A program made the translations under genes and the position numbers. DNA of 64,000 nt from Linanthus parryae (taxonomy: Eukaryota > Streptophyta > Magnoliopsida > Ericales > Polemoniaceae): assembly GCA_023055425.1 (NCBI GenBank), contig JALGPY010000001.1, positions 135,929,368 through 135,993,367 of the forward strand. The letters are read 5' to 3'. The notes under the pieces are model-generated. The model saw only the letters and a list, made by a program, of their open reading frames with translations. It searched no databases and was not told the origin of the DNA. Positions 33,518-44,090 of the stretch are shown piece after piece; the first letter of the stretch is position 1, and each line of letters opens with the position of its first letter.

Positions 33518-34024
33518 CTATGTATAATTCTCCAATTCATCCCAGAGAGACTTTAGTTTGGTAAAATAACCAGTAACACTCATACCTCCCTGTTTCAAAT
33601 GCACAATGGCTCTACTAAGTTGAAACACCTTGGGTAGGTTCTTCTGAGAAAACCTTTCAAACAGGTCAAACCAAATATCTCTAGCTGTTGTATAATAAAC
33701 AACAATAGAAGCAATCTCCTTGCTCACAGAATTAATCAACCAAGAAATGACCATTCTATCACAACGTTTCCACAAGGAATATAACTCAGAGGTCTTCTCT
33801 GGTTCAGTAATCACACCAGTAACAAAATCCAATTTGTTCTTGGCTTCCAAGGCCACAATCATAGATCTATACCATAGATTAAATTTATCACCAGTAAGCA
33901 CTTGAGAAACTAACAGCATACCTGGAGAATCGGACTTATATAGAAAGTATGGCGAAGATCCATCCATCTGAGAACGAGATCCAGAATCGCCAGAAACCCT
34001 AGACAATTCCTCCGGAAGCACCAT
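33518..34024 (-). pseudogene. Copia gag N-terminus (element B)
   Basis: 168 codons from an ATG 82 bp inside the primer site. Contains SPGMLLVSQVLTGDKFNLWY and the UBN2-type gag helices (SLWKRCDRMVISWL, VFQLSRAIVHLKQG). It stops at a TAG immediately upstream of the next open stretch in the same frame, so one point mutation separates the two. Confidence 0.88.
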
Positions 34025-34105
34025 CCTGATTAATACTAGATCGGTTGAAGCAGAGCAACCCTAGCAACCTCCGACACAAAAGGATGAAACGGATTCGAAG
34101 CCTAT

Positions 34106-34118
34106 GGCTCTGATACCA
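34106..34118 (-). other. Primer binding site, copia element B
   Basis: TGGTATCAGAGCC on the minus strand directly next to the LTR; initiator tRNA-Met type. Confidence 0.9.
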
Positions 34119-34592
34119 TATTAAGAAAGTAGAAGAAGGCAGAGATGGTGATGCGAGAGAAGAGAATCAAAGGGGAGAGAAACTCCAAATGTTTTCATGA
34201 ATTCAAAGATTACAAAGCATTTCTGGTTATATCCTCACAGACGAGGAATAAACCAAAGTTCAGGGACTAGAAAGCAAATAAGAAGAAGAAAAACACCTCA
34301 TTGGTGATGAACCAGCGAATCAGAAGGTGCCACGCCTCCTAATCCAGCTGACTCAGCCAACGGGCTTAACAAACTTTTAATTAAGAACTAAACATAAGTA
34401 ATACGACATCGTTCCATTAATCATTCAAACATAACGTCTAAAAATTGATCCAACGGTGATGATAAAACCGCTGCAAATCAATCCTACGGCTACTGCTCTT
34501 CCGGATGTTATTGTTCATTTGGTAAATCACATACCAAATGAACAGTAACTATTTGAACTTCAAATCCATCCAGCAGATTCAATTCTGCAATA
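34119..34592 (-). repeat. 5' LTR of copia element B
   Basis: 474 bp. The hairpin seen in the other LTR is here at 34507-34549 with one mismatch. Both LTRs share a TATAACCAGAAATGC region on the minus strand that may hold the promoter. Confidence 0.9.
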
Positions 34593-36229
34593 TTAATTTT
34601 TTTTTGAGGAATTCTTCAATATAATTAACTAGTGAAAGTAATAAATTTATAATATATATATATATATATATATTTCCACCTAAAAATACTTATCAAACGA
34701 GCAAGCACCACCTTTTTTGGGTTTGACTCGTTTACCATAGTGAACCTTAATTCAAGCCCCAACTTGGTCAATTTGGCACAGGAGTCAAACTTCGACCTGA
34801 GCCTTTGCAGCCATCCACATAGAAGAGCTACACCCTCTAACTTTGGGACCCATTTGTATTAGTACAAACAAATAATTGCGAAGATGTGATAATTCAAAAC
34901 ATCAAGTAGTCCGAATGAACTAATCAAGTGGTCAAATAGATTGGTGATCAGGGAAAATAAAGTCACATTGTAGGACCAATGTTTTAAATTCACGTCACCA
35001 CGAAACGACTTAATATCGTACTAATTCGATAGGCCAAGACTGCGATGAATAGTTGTGGTCTTTAGTTTTAGGCAAGATACAGACCAAGAGATTAAGGTGA
35101 AAATAAAACTGAAGATTAAGGTAAAGAAAGTGAAGATTTAGACGAAGAAATTGAGAGAAATGAGATTATACGAGAGTAGAGACAAGAGTTAGGAAGAGAT
35201 GAAGAACGATATTCTTTATTCACTGCTTAAATAGATAAAATACTAAACCCTGAATCTAACCCTAGACCTAACGGGCCAAACCCGTATTATTAAATAATAT
35301 AATAACCTTAATTAACTAATTCATATACTAATAAAATAATGAATACCTAAATAATACTGTATGCGACCCGTATCACAGACGTTGAGGTCGGCCATAATCG
35401 AATATGAGAAATAGAATCTCTGGATGATTGGACTTTTGAGGTTTCCACAAATTCGGCTAGACAAGGTCAACTGCAACTTCCATCTTTTTCATCGAGTCCA
35501 AGTAGTCAAGTACTACACATGTTTTCTCTTGCAGACTACACCATGTAATGCATGATAAAAGTCGTGACACAAGCTTAGAAATTCAAGCTATCCCAATGCA
35601 CTTGATCCCTCTGTCTTGTTCCACTCGAAGTTTCCAAGTTTTGCTCAAAATATTCCACCTAACCAGGTGTCCACATTGGAAAATGTCATTTATGATACTT
35701 TTCTTTTGATCTGTGCATAGATCATTTCAAGCTATAGGTGAACCGAAATGCTTAGCTATATGTGCGTAATGCTTGGATCGTTAAAGGTAAAAATTTACGT
35801 AATACTTAGCTATAGGTGAACCGAAATGTGGTTATTGCTAAAGATAATTGTTGCTTCAGGATTACATACACACTTTCCCGATTGAACAATCACTAGCTTA
35901 GTGTTTCATTTGTCACATGAAAAATTGGAAAGCTAACTTAGGAATCCAGTGAGGCGTTCTAGCCCCTTTTAATCCTACGAATCTCTCACAATCCTACATT
36001 TTATTCATTGCAATAACTTTTATACTATTCCATTTTAGTTGTTAGATCAGTACAAACAAATTCTCGCACTACGACTGCGAATTTAGCTAAACTTTTCTCT
36101 CGTAGTCATTATGAGTTCAACATTTACTCGAAGCTTTTTAGTATTAGTATGACGCCGTGCACTTGTGGTTTGTTTTGGTGTCATAAATATAGATATACAT
36201 AGTCCAATAATAGATTATCGTAAAAACTT
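34593..36229 (+). repeat. HyPRP block D distal part with extra promoter copy D1
   Basis: 34690-34860 resembles the GACTCG/CAGCC stretch of blocks A and C. 34965-35010 resembles the CATCATGAAAAGACTT stretch. 35449-35600 carries TTCGGCTAGACAAGGTCAAC and a full conserved motif copy at 35541-35600, but no TATA box or gene follows before the next copy. A (TA)n run lies at 34652-34673. The rest (35620-36229) is unassigned. Confidence 0.55.
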
Positions 36230-36638
36230 GAAAATATCATTACATCACGAGGCCGGTTATCTGTATTCAAGTCACCATGAAAAGACCTAAAAATGTATTA
36301 AGATTGTACTAATTCTATAGGCCAAGACTACGAGGAATATATGCGGTCACTCGATTCTAGGCTACGTACTGAATAAACCTCGTTCAATCTTCTCATTGAT
36401 CCTAAGCTTAGCCAACATGGTAGGATTGTGAGGTAACTAGCTTGATAACGTTTCTAGGACACCACACATACATGTTTTTTCTTTACCCCCTTAGCCTACC
36501 CCATGCATGACAAAGTTGTAACACAAGCTTACAAAATCCAGCTATCCCAATACACTCCCCCATTTGCATCCCTTTAATTTCCTCCACTCAAACTCTCTCA
36601 AATCAATCCCAACAACACCCATATTGAGATTTCCCTTC
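36230..36638 (+). promoter_or_regulatory. HyPRP gene 3 promoter block (D2)
   Basis: Carries the stretch near 36270 matching the CATCATGAAAAGACTT word, then GATAACGTTTCTAGGACACCAC (also before gene 1 at 5480). The conserved motif follows at 36501-36552 (CATGCATGACAAAG, ACACAAGCTTACAAAATCCA, GCTATCCCAATACAC). Unlike genes 1 and 2 and the orphan copy, there is no SINE between the motif and the TATA box. Confidence 0.6.
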
Positions 36639-36646
36639 TATAAGTA
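36639..36646 (+). promoter_or_regulatory. TATA box, HyPRP gene 3
   Basis: TATAAGTA, one base different from genes 1 and 2, 77 bp before the ATG. Confidence 0.7.
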
Positions 36647-36715
36647 CCCTATCTTTCCTACCAAGTCACACCATACCCTAAGAAAACAACCTTGTGTGCC
36701 CTTAGCTAGCTAGCC

Positions 36716-37462
36716 ATGGCAGCCCCCAAGCTGCAGCTCTCCTCCTCCATTCTCATTTTCTCTCTCTTCCTCATTTCTCTCTCGACATTCTCCTCCGCTT
36801 GCAACTGCGGCGGCGCTTCACCGCCACCCGCCCACCCCAAGTCCCCTCCCCCAGTTAAACATTCGCCGCCACCAGTCCCCAAGTCCCCTCCACCAGTTAA
36901 ACATTCACCGCCACCAGTCCCCAAGTCCCCTCCACCAGTTAAACATTCACCACCACCAGTCCCCAAGTCCCCACCACCAGTCCCCAAGTCCCCTCCACCA
37001 AGCTCACCACCACCAACCCCCAAGTCCTCTCCACCAAGCTCACCACCACCAAAAATCCCCAAGTCTCCTCCACCAAGCTCACCACCACCAACCTCACCAC
37101 CACCAACCTCAACGCCCCCACCGTCACCATGCCCACCTCCACTAAGCCCTCCTAAACCTAGCGTTCCACCACCATCTCCACCAAAGGCAGCCTCTCCACC
37201 ACCACCAGCATGCCCTATAAACACCTTGAAGCTAGGCGCTTGTGCTAACCTTCTTGGAATTAGCGGTATAATCGTTGGCTCGCCCGCTTCGAGCCCATGC
37301 TGTACTCTGCTCACTGGACTGGCAGACCTGGAGGCTGCACTCTGCCTTTGCACCGCCATCAAGGCCAACGTTCTTGGGATTAATCTTGACGTGCCGATTA
37401 CCCTCAGTGTGATTTTGAATGATTGTGGCAAGTCCGTTCCTTCTGGCTTCAAGTGTGCTTAG
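36716..37462 (+). CDS. Hybrid proline-rich protein (pEARLI1/DC2.15-like), gene 3
   Basis: 248 aa, the longest and most diverged of the three paralogues. Signal peptide about 1-28, then CNCGG. The proline-rich region (about 35-165) has one 15-residue and two 14-residue [13 protein letters not shown] units, then SSPPPT- and PKSPPP-type runs not present in genes 1 and 2; it includes one extra cysteine (C139). The 8-cysteine domain is complete: C166, C176, C195-C196, C210-x-C212, C237, C247. Single exon, ATG in AGCCATGG. The 3' flank keeps TTGTAATGTCC and TTCAATAAC. A secreted cell-wall role is inferred from the family. Confidence 0.93.
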   Translation: MAAPKLQLSSSILIFSLFLISLSTFSSACNCGGASPPPAHPKSPPPVKHSPPPVPKSPPPVKHSPPPVPKSPPPVKHSPPPVPKSPPPVPKSPPPSSPPPTPKSSPPSSPPPKIPKSPPPSSPPPTSPPPTSTPPPSPCPPPLSPPKPSVPPPSPPKAASPPPPACPINTLKLGACANLLGISGIIVGSPASSPCCTLLTGLADLEAALCLCTAIKANVLGINLDVPITLSVILNDCGKSVPSGFKCA

Positions 37463-39191
37463 TTTGTGTTCCATTGTTGTCTCTAAATTTATATACTTTG
37501 CATGTACTTGTAATGTCCTTTTCCTTTTTCACCTTTTTCCGAGTCTAGAAGGTGACGTGTCATTTAATTGGTTCAATAACTGCAAATGTAGATGCATTTA
37601 GTTTCAAGCCTAGCCATATGTAAGAGATGGTGTAAATGTAACGATTGTTTCATAAGTATTGTAAATCCAAATGCCATCATGGGTCAATGAAAACATATTA
37701 CATTTGTTCGGTTCTTCAGTATTGTAATCAAAGGGTTGATACAGCGGTTGAGGCATCGGATTTAAAAATTTGATTGCCGCATAAGTTAACATCATATTGA
37801 GCTAGTGAAATCTTTTACCAGCTATTAATCTCAAGGTGTCATGAATTGGCTGAGTTGCAAATAAGTTAGTCCAGACCTCACATATTTTAGTAAAGTAAAA
37901 GGAAGTGAAACGATAGGAGTTTATTAATATCCAACTAAATGTGAGTTATGCAACATGACAAACGCAAATGGGTGCTAGCTCAAGTTGTCGAGCATCTAAA
38001 AGCCCCTGCATGAGGTTCAGTAGACGACAAACAGGTAAGTCCTCAAAAGAATGATAAACAATGTATACACGATGGTGAATTTGACGACCTTCATACTCGC
38101 ATAAAGAATTGAGTATATTTTTCCCAAAATAAAATATGTAAAAATACTTGTTTTAATCGTAATCCCATAAAGTTTTGCATATGATGGCTACGAGGGGGGC
38201 GGAAGATGAAGACCCAAACATTTACTCGGCTCATCCACCGACGTTTCTTTGGAGCTATCTAGAAGATGATATCAGTGAGATTCAGTGAACTGCGGAGATT
38301 CAGAATACCAATGCATTGCACGCCCCTTAGTTTTTTAAGCTCTTTTTGTCTTGGCTGTGTTTACTATTGGACGTTTTAGTGGTTTTAATTTCGTTAGTGG
38401 GCTGCTTTTTTGGGCTTTGAGCTTTATTTGTTCGTAAACTATGTGATAAGGTTGATGTTACTCCACTTGTTTTTATGGGTTAGAAGTCCAATTTTATTAA
38501 TGCGTGCGGAGTTTATGTCACCCTACCTATAAGGTAGGTTTCCTAAAAAAAAGTGCATGTTCCTGCTCCACGAGCAAACCACGCACACGTGGCAGACAAC
38601 ATATAGGTTCGCTTGAACCCCAGGTACTACTACAAGTAGGGAAGTAGCATACTAGTGGCAGACCAAATGAAGAACTAGAACGAACTTAATGATTTATTAC
38701 TTCAAATTGAAATAGATTACAAATTCAGCTTCTCTCTTAAGTGCATTTTGGTGTCGTGTTTTTCATAACTTTTTAAGACATCGTCAACTTGTCTTCATGA
38801 GAAAGAAAAATCTCTCCATGAGAGGACAGGAATCGGTCTGTCTTTTTGTTTGTTATTGTGTGGGGATACCGATTCATAAACAAACATCACACAATAAGCG
38901 ACTACTAGGGTAGCTAATGAGACATAATAAGTAGTAGCTAGTAATTAGTTTTTGGTGTGTTGCTCAACTTACATGTTCACATGACTCTGTTTTTTTTCAA
39001 TGTGGTCCATGCCCGAATAAAAACATTACATGAGCCATGATGCCGAATTGACTGTGGTTTCAAACCATAGGCGTAAAAGTAATTGTAATTTTTAGTAACA
39101 AAGAAAAGGAGGACTATGATTTAGGTAGTTGTGTACATCCGTTTCATTTCACTTCTTTACATACCTCACACGAGGTCATATATATCTTATA
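37463..39191. other. Gene 3 3' flank and spacer
   Basis: 37463-37700 is homologous to the gene 1 3' flank. 37971-38030 has a SINE-like A box (GTGCTAGCTCAAGTTGTCGAGC). 38170-38550 may be the tail of a + strand LINE (a broken frame reading PPTFLWSYLEDDIS, then a T-rich 3' UTR and A-run), tentative. The remainder holds nothing recognised. Confidence 0.4.
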
Positions 39192-41445
39192 TCTTATATA
39201 ATATATAAAAGTAGAGAAGTCCTGAGAGTTAACTACAATCTGCCATTTGTCACCATTTATTTGATGTCGTTCAGACACGCGGGATCATACCAAGACTATA
39301 TGTTATGCCACATCAAATAAAAAATAAGACACGTCATTCACAAAATCCTATTAGGATGATCATTAACAAAAGAATTAATAAGTTTACATATATTAAATAT
39401 GATTGAAAAGTTATAGGTTACAAAATAATTAATTATACGGGAGTTACAAATTGATGGGCAATAATCACATAAATAATCAAGAGTGTGTATAGAAACTTTT
39501 AAATGATACAAAAATCTTTCATAAACAATTTTCTCTACAGTCTTCTATTTTAGCATATTCTATATTAGTGGGAATTATGTTTCTAATTGATTTTTTTTCA
39601 TCTTTGGTAATTTTGATGAACAATTGGGATTGTGAATAAAACAGGGAGGCATACACAATAGGCTCTATGGTGAATGCATGCTTTCTTTTTTCTAAATTTA
39701 TTTATACATTTTTTCATAATGAGAGAATATTTGCTACTATTTGTCTCAGTTTCTCATGCTCTTCTTTGGAACAGTCTTCTATCTTATATCATGACAACCT
39801 AATCTCTTGAATTTCTTTCGTTTCGACTTTTTTTTATCTTTTCTTGATTCATTTATTCATTTTTTCCGTACTGAGAGAATATTTTCTATTATTTTTTTAG
39901 TTTGTTGCCACTATTGTGATTTTATGCATGAGGTTCCTAATTTGAATTTTGACTTTGACATCATTATCCCTTAGAAATATGTGTGTCTGGACCTTAACTA
40001 TTGACTCTTGAAAGTATATATACATTTATGCGTGTAACTATATTTTCTTACATCTTGATTGATGAAATAGTTAATCGAGCTAGAAATAAATATGAGTTAG
40101 GCTTAATGCATTCTTATCCACTGTAGATGCTCGATCTACTTCCAACCCAAAGAACAACATTGAAAACGAAACATGATTCATGAAAGTTCTTGCATCATTT
40201 TGCTAATCAAATTACGAGACTACTTTGATCAGGTGAACAGTAGAAAGAAAACAACTACTTTGATTGAACGGTATAATGCAATAAACTAGAATCAATTTAA
40301 TTATTAAGGTTTTCTTTTCTTAAATATTGTAATAGGATCCTTGATGAAAATGCTCATATCCTCCCATGGACCTTATGCTTCTCACAAAAATGAATATCGA
40401 CCTTGAATTTATAGTACTCATAGAGTAGGAACATAGACTATTAAGATTAAAACATAATGATGAACTAATAACATATACCAAAATAGAAAATCGAACAACA
40501 TAGATGGATTACATAAATTACTTCTTCAAACTTTACTATTATCTTTCTTAGAGCATTATAATTAGTAACATTTGGGTTGTTACGATCATTTGAGATACAT
40601 TACATCTGAACGGGGAAGATAAACTTTAAATAAAGATGAATGTGATAATTCATTCTCAAAATATTGCAACTAAAGAAATGCGAGCATTAGCAAATTAAAA
40701 AAATCAAAGTGCTTTAAGAGACACATACACATCACTTTCACTTTTTTGAAATTTTGAAAATCTCTTATCTACAGTAGCTACATGCTGACTTTTAAGTTTT
40801 TAACACAAAATATCGTACACAAAAATGAAAAATAACTACATGAACAACAAAGCCGGTATTCTGGACGGTTTACTTTATACATGCAAAAGACTTTAGTCAA
40901 ATGTTGAATTTATAAATTGGAAAAAAAATAATTTAGAGAATAATATTTGATCTTTAGATTATTGGAAGTGAAAATGTCATAAAAGCTAAAAGTTGTACAA
41001 AAACTTCTTATGCTTCAAGAAAACCAGTTAATAAAAAAAATAGTAAAAATGTTATCTCAAGTGATATCTTATCATTCTAAAAAGAAAGTGATATCTTATG
41101 TAAAAATGTTCCTAAGTAACGGTCAGGTCTCCGTTGATGTTAAAGTATTACCATATACTCTTATTAACAGAGTAATATGATGCCTGTATAAATTCAAAGG
41201 AATATGATGCATCTATGAACAACATTTTAACTACGGCATATATGTATCTTTTCCTTATAATTCTTTCTTAATCGACAAATAGCGTGCTAATTCAAACTGT
41301 TGATATACATATATAAATATTTTGAGGAAAATATATATATAGTAAACAAATGAATATTGTTATGTTTAAATGTTTAATCAGGTGATGTCATGACTCATGC
41401 AACTAAAAATAGATCGCCCGCGCTTTAGCGCGGGGTAGCGTCTAG
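39192..41445 (+). mobile_element. Non-autonomous Helitron
   Basis: Starts TCTTATATAATATATAAAAG after an A and ends with a perfect hairpin CCCGCGC-TTTA-GCGCGGG followed by GTAGCGTCTAG and then T. These are standard Helitron termini (A|TC...CTAG|T). The 2.25-kb interior is AT-rich, with no Rep/helicase or gene fragment I could identify. The start could also be at 39185, where the same TCTTATAT word occurs. Confidence 0.75.
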
Positions 41446-41989
41446 TTTTTGCTTATAGCCTTACGTGTGGCATATATGCGGAGCTTGACAGATAGCTCCC
41501 ACACCGAGGAGTGTGTTCCTCTACATCAATATCTCTAGCGACCTATTTAGTTCATCACCGTCTGCAAACACGCATTATCCACTTGACTGCATGATAAACT
41601 TTTAACCACTAAACTCATTTAAATGTATATATATACAGTTACATATATACATATATAGTACGTTTTTACCATTCCTGACACAATTGAGATGCAATTACAT
41701 AACACTTCTTATAGTACCACCATGCACGACAAGGTAACACAAGATTACAAAATATAGTTATCTGTAATGTCTGCCCTTCATTTCACCACTCCTTCACTCA
41801 CATCAATCCCAACATCTATAATTCTATATGATCAGACCACCATGTGACACATTTCGGTGTGGGCGTCCATGTCAACAGTTAGTAAGCTATAAGAAAATGG
41901 GGTTTATGATATGTTATAACTTTCTTTTTATTCCCCGGTAAATAACAGAATTACAAGAAACTGAAGAGAATGAACAACTAGAAAATAAA
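41446..41989. other. Spacer with degraded HyPRP promoter motif
   Basis: 41721-41765 keeps CATGCACGACAAGGTAACAC then AAGATTACAAAATATAGTTA, a worn copy of the conserved motif, followed by CTTCACTCACATCAATCCCAAC as in gene 3. No TATA box or coding remnant follows. Probably a fifth, dead block. Confidence 0.45.
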
Positions 41990-42430
41990 GAAAGTTCAAA
42001 ATAAAAACAACTAAGAAAAAACCAGAGACTTCTGTCCTCCAAAACTAACCAACATATTATCAATAAGAGTCTTCTTGACCCTTCAGGGTGTTGTTAAGTG
42101 CTACTGAAGTCATATTGGAGTTTGCAAAAACCTTACTAACTTCAGTAGCGAATTTCAGAGTTTCAAAAACACAAGACTGATGTGGAATGCCTTTGTTTTG
42201 CAGGCTCTTTTATTCCGTTGTTTCCAAATAACTCACGAAATGATTGTGAAGATGTATTTCCATTCCAACTGATGGAATGAAGTATTTCTCATCACATTCA
42301 TGTTACCCTCAATCCAATCATTTAAGTCCAGGTGCATGTCTGTTACTCTGTTATAGTCAATAAACACCCTCTTTGCGTAATGCCCCAAATTTGAACACGA
42401 GCAATCTCGTACTTGGGTAAGAGATACAAG
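41990..42430 (-). pseudogene. LINE internal fragment
   Basis: The minus-strand frame NDWIEGNMNVMRN..., LEWKYIFTIIS then VIWKQRNK matches the region between the zinc-binding and RNase H domains of plant L1 proteins. One stop lies in the motif. Confidence 0.5.
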
Positions 42431-42432
42431 TT

Positions 42433-43592
42433 TCAGCAGTTCAGGATGTGCAGTTGTGCTCCCACAAGCACAACGAGTTCGCACGAGCAGGATGTAGCTG
42501 CGAGTGTTTTGGGTTGTTTCCTTGTTCTATGGGGGCGGCATAGGGTTACTTAGTCAGCAATTTTAGAGTCTCCTATGTCTATTTAAGGGTCCTAGGTTGT
42601 GACTAAACTTGTGTACGCGTGTGTGGGTCGTAATTGAGTTTCTCTCTTCATAAAATTGAGTTTTTCAGGTTCGTGGAGATAGCTAGCATTCAAGCTAGTG
42701 AACCACATTAATTCTTGTGTTCTCGATCTTGTTTTTGTGTGTTTACTTCGTTCTTGCTCGATACCCCATTATAACAATCTGTTTTGGCACATCTAGAAGG
42801 ACAAGCTGTTCTGGCACTCATTAAAAGTGCATCAGGTGTGGAGTTAACAAATGGCACTAGTCGTGGTGCATCTGTCTGGCGCTTGGTTGGAGCCATCAGG
42901 AATACATTCGGTCCCGTACCAGTGAATGTATTTGAGTTTGGTTATAGGCGAAGCAATTCTTTTGGTTCTAATAAGTGCATCCATATTTGGCACATTTGTT
43001 GCAGGGACAACAGTGGAGTTGAGCAACGGTTTGGTGATTCTGGTCTCGCATACATGTGCAAAACATCTGGCTTTTGGAGGCGTTCTCGTTTTAGTACCTG
43101 GAGACACATCCGTAGCGGGATTTTAAGAAGAAAAGTGTTGGTTCTTGTTCTGGTTGCTAACAACATTCACGGTAATGTGGAGATTTGTTAGTTTTGTGCC
43201 TTGAATCGATTAGGAAATCGATCAACAAGCAAGAGGAAGGCAAGGAAACAATATGAAGCGGTTCGGGATGTTCTCCCACGAGCACAAGTTATGCTCGCAC
43301 GAGCAGGATGTGTCTGGGATTTTTTCGGGTTGTTTCCTTGTTCTCTTGGGCCGGCTTAGGGTTACTTAAGCAACAAGTTTAGATTCTCCTACGTCTATTT
43401 TAGGGTCCTAGGCCGTGACTAAACTTGTGTACGAGTGTGTGTATTGTAATCACGTTTCTCTCTCAATGAAACCGGTTTCTTCAAGTTCGTGGAGGTATCT
43501 AGCATTCAAGTTAGTAAACCACGTTAATTCTTGTTTTCTCGATCTTCTTTCTCTGCGTTTAATTCGTTCTTGCTCGATACCCTGTTATAACA
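42433..43592 (+). mobile_element. Short non-autonomous LTR element (TRIM-like), 5' LTR truncated
   Basis: 3' LTR at 43186-43592 (407 bp, TGTTAGTTTTGTGCC...ATAACA) and a 5'-truncated left LTR at 42433-42776 with the same end. The interior is only about 409 bp and has no gag or pol, but matches the non-coding 3' part of the gag-only element at 10040-10270 (shared GGAATACATTCGGTC and CAGTGAATGTATT). The LTR starts also match. Same family, further reduced. It is inserted in copia integrase codons. Confidence 0.8.
43186..43592 (+). repeat. 3' LTR of TRIM-like element
   Basis: Purine tract GGTAATGTGGAGATT precedes it. Contains CGAGCACAAG..GCTCGCACGAGCAGG and an AAACCACGTTAATTCTTG leader as in the other LTRs of this group. 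Confidence 0.8.
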
Positions 43593-44090
43593 ATCTTCTT
43601 GTCCTGAACATTTTTGGTGGAAGCCGCTCTCACTTCTATTTATACAATAATCTGTGTTCCAAATCCTACAATACAAAATATGACACCATATGAGAAACTC
43701 TATGGTGTTCCTCATCTCTTTGTACTTTTTGGTGTTTTGGTTTTGTTCTCCTACAGCCCCATAAAAATAACAAGTTGGAAGCTCGATCTCGCGTCTACTG
43801 TTTAATTGGGTATGGCATTGAACACAAATGGCATGGTCTATGGGATCTAGCCTCCAAGCGTCTTCTCTCGACATGTTGTCTTCTGGGAGTATAAAATTTT
43901 CTCAAGTTTCTCTTCATTTCACTCCATTTTGGTTGATTCCCGCCTTCACTAATCCATCATATGATTTTTTTTCCAGAGGAACCCACACTGAGTTCGTATG
44001 TGCTTTTAGATGACAATCTTACAACATCAAACCCAACTTCTAAGACAACTTCTCCTTCTAATGGATTGTTGACTCAAAGACCCTTGAATG

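Larger units (their letters stand above)
29086..34592 (-). mobile_element. Complete Ty1/copia element B (5.5 kb)
   Basis: LTRs of equal length (474 bp) at 29086-29559 and 34119-34592, primer site at 34106-34118 and polypurine tract at 29560-29577 on the minus strand. Order on the minus strand: gag, protease, integrase, RT, RNase H, as in copia. Flanks TTAAA (29081-29085) and TTAAT (34593-34597) fit a 5-bp target duplication with one change. LTR ends are TATT...AATA rather than TG...CA. I counted about 14 mismatches between the LTRs (about 97% identity), so insertion is fairly recent. The body carries several stops and frameshifts. Confidence 0.92.

Noticed and set aside
42784..43191. 135-aa open frame between two LTRs
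   Set aside because: It lies in the non-coding interior of a TRIM-like element, and the homologous part of the gag-only element does not preserve it.
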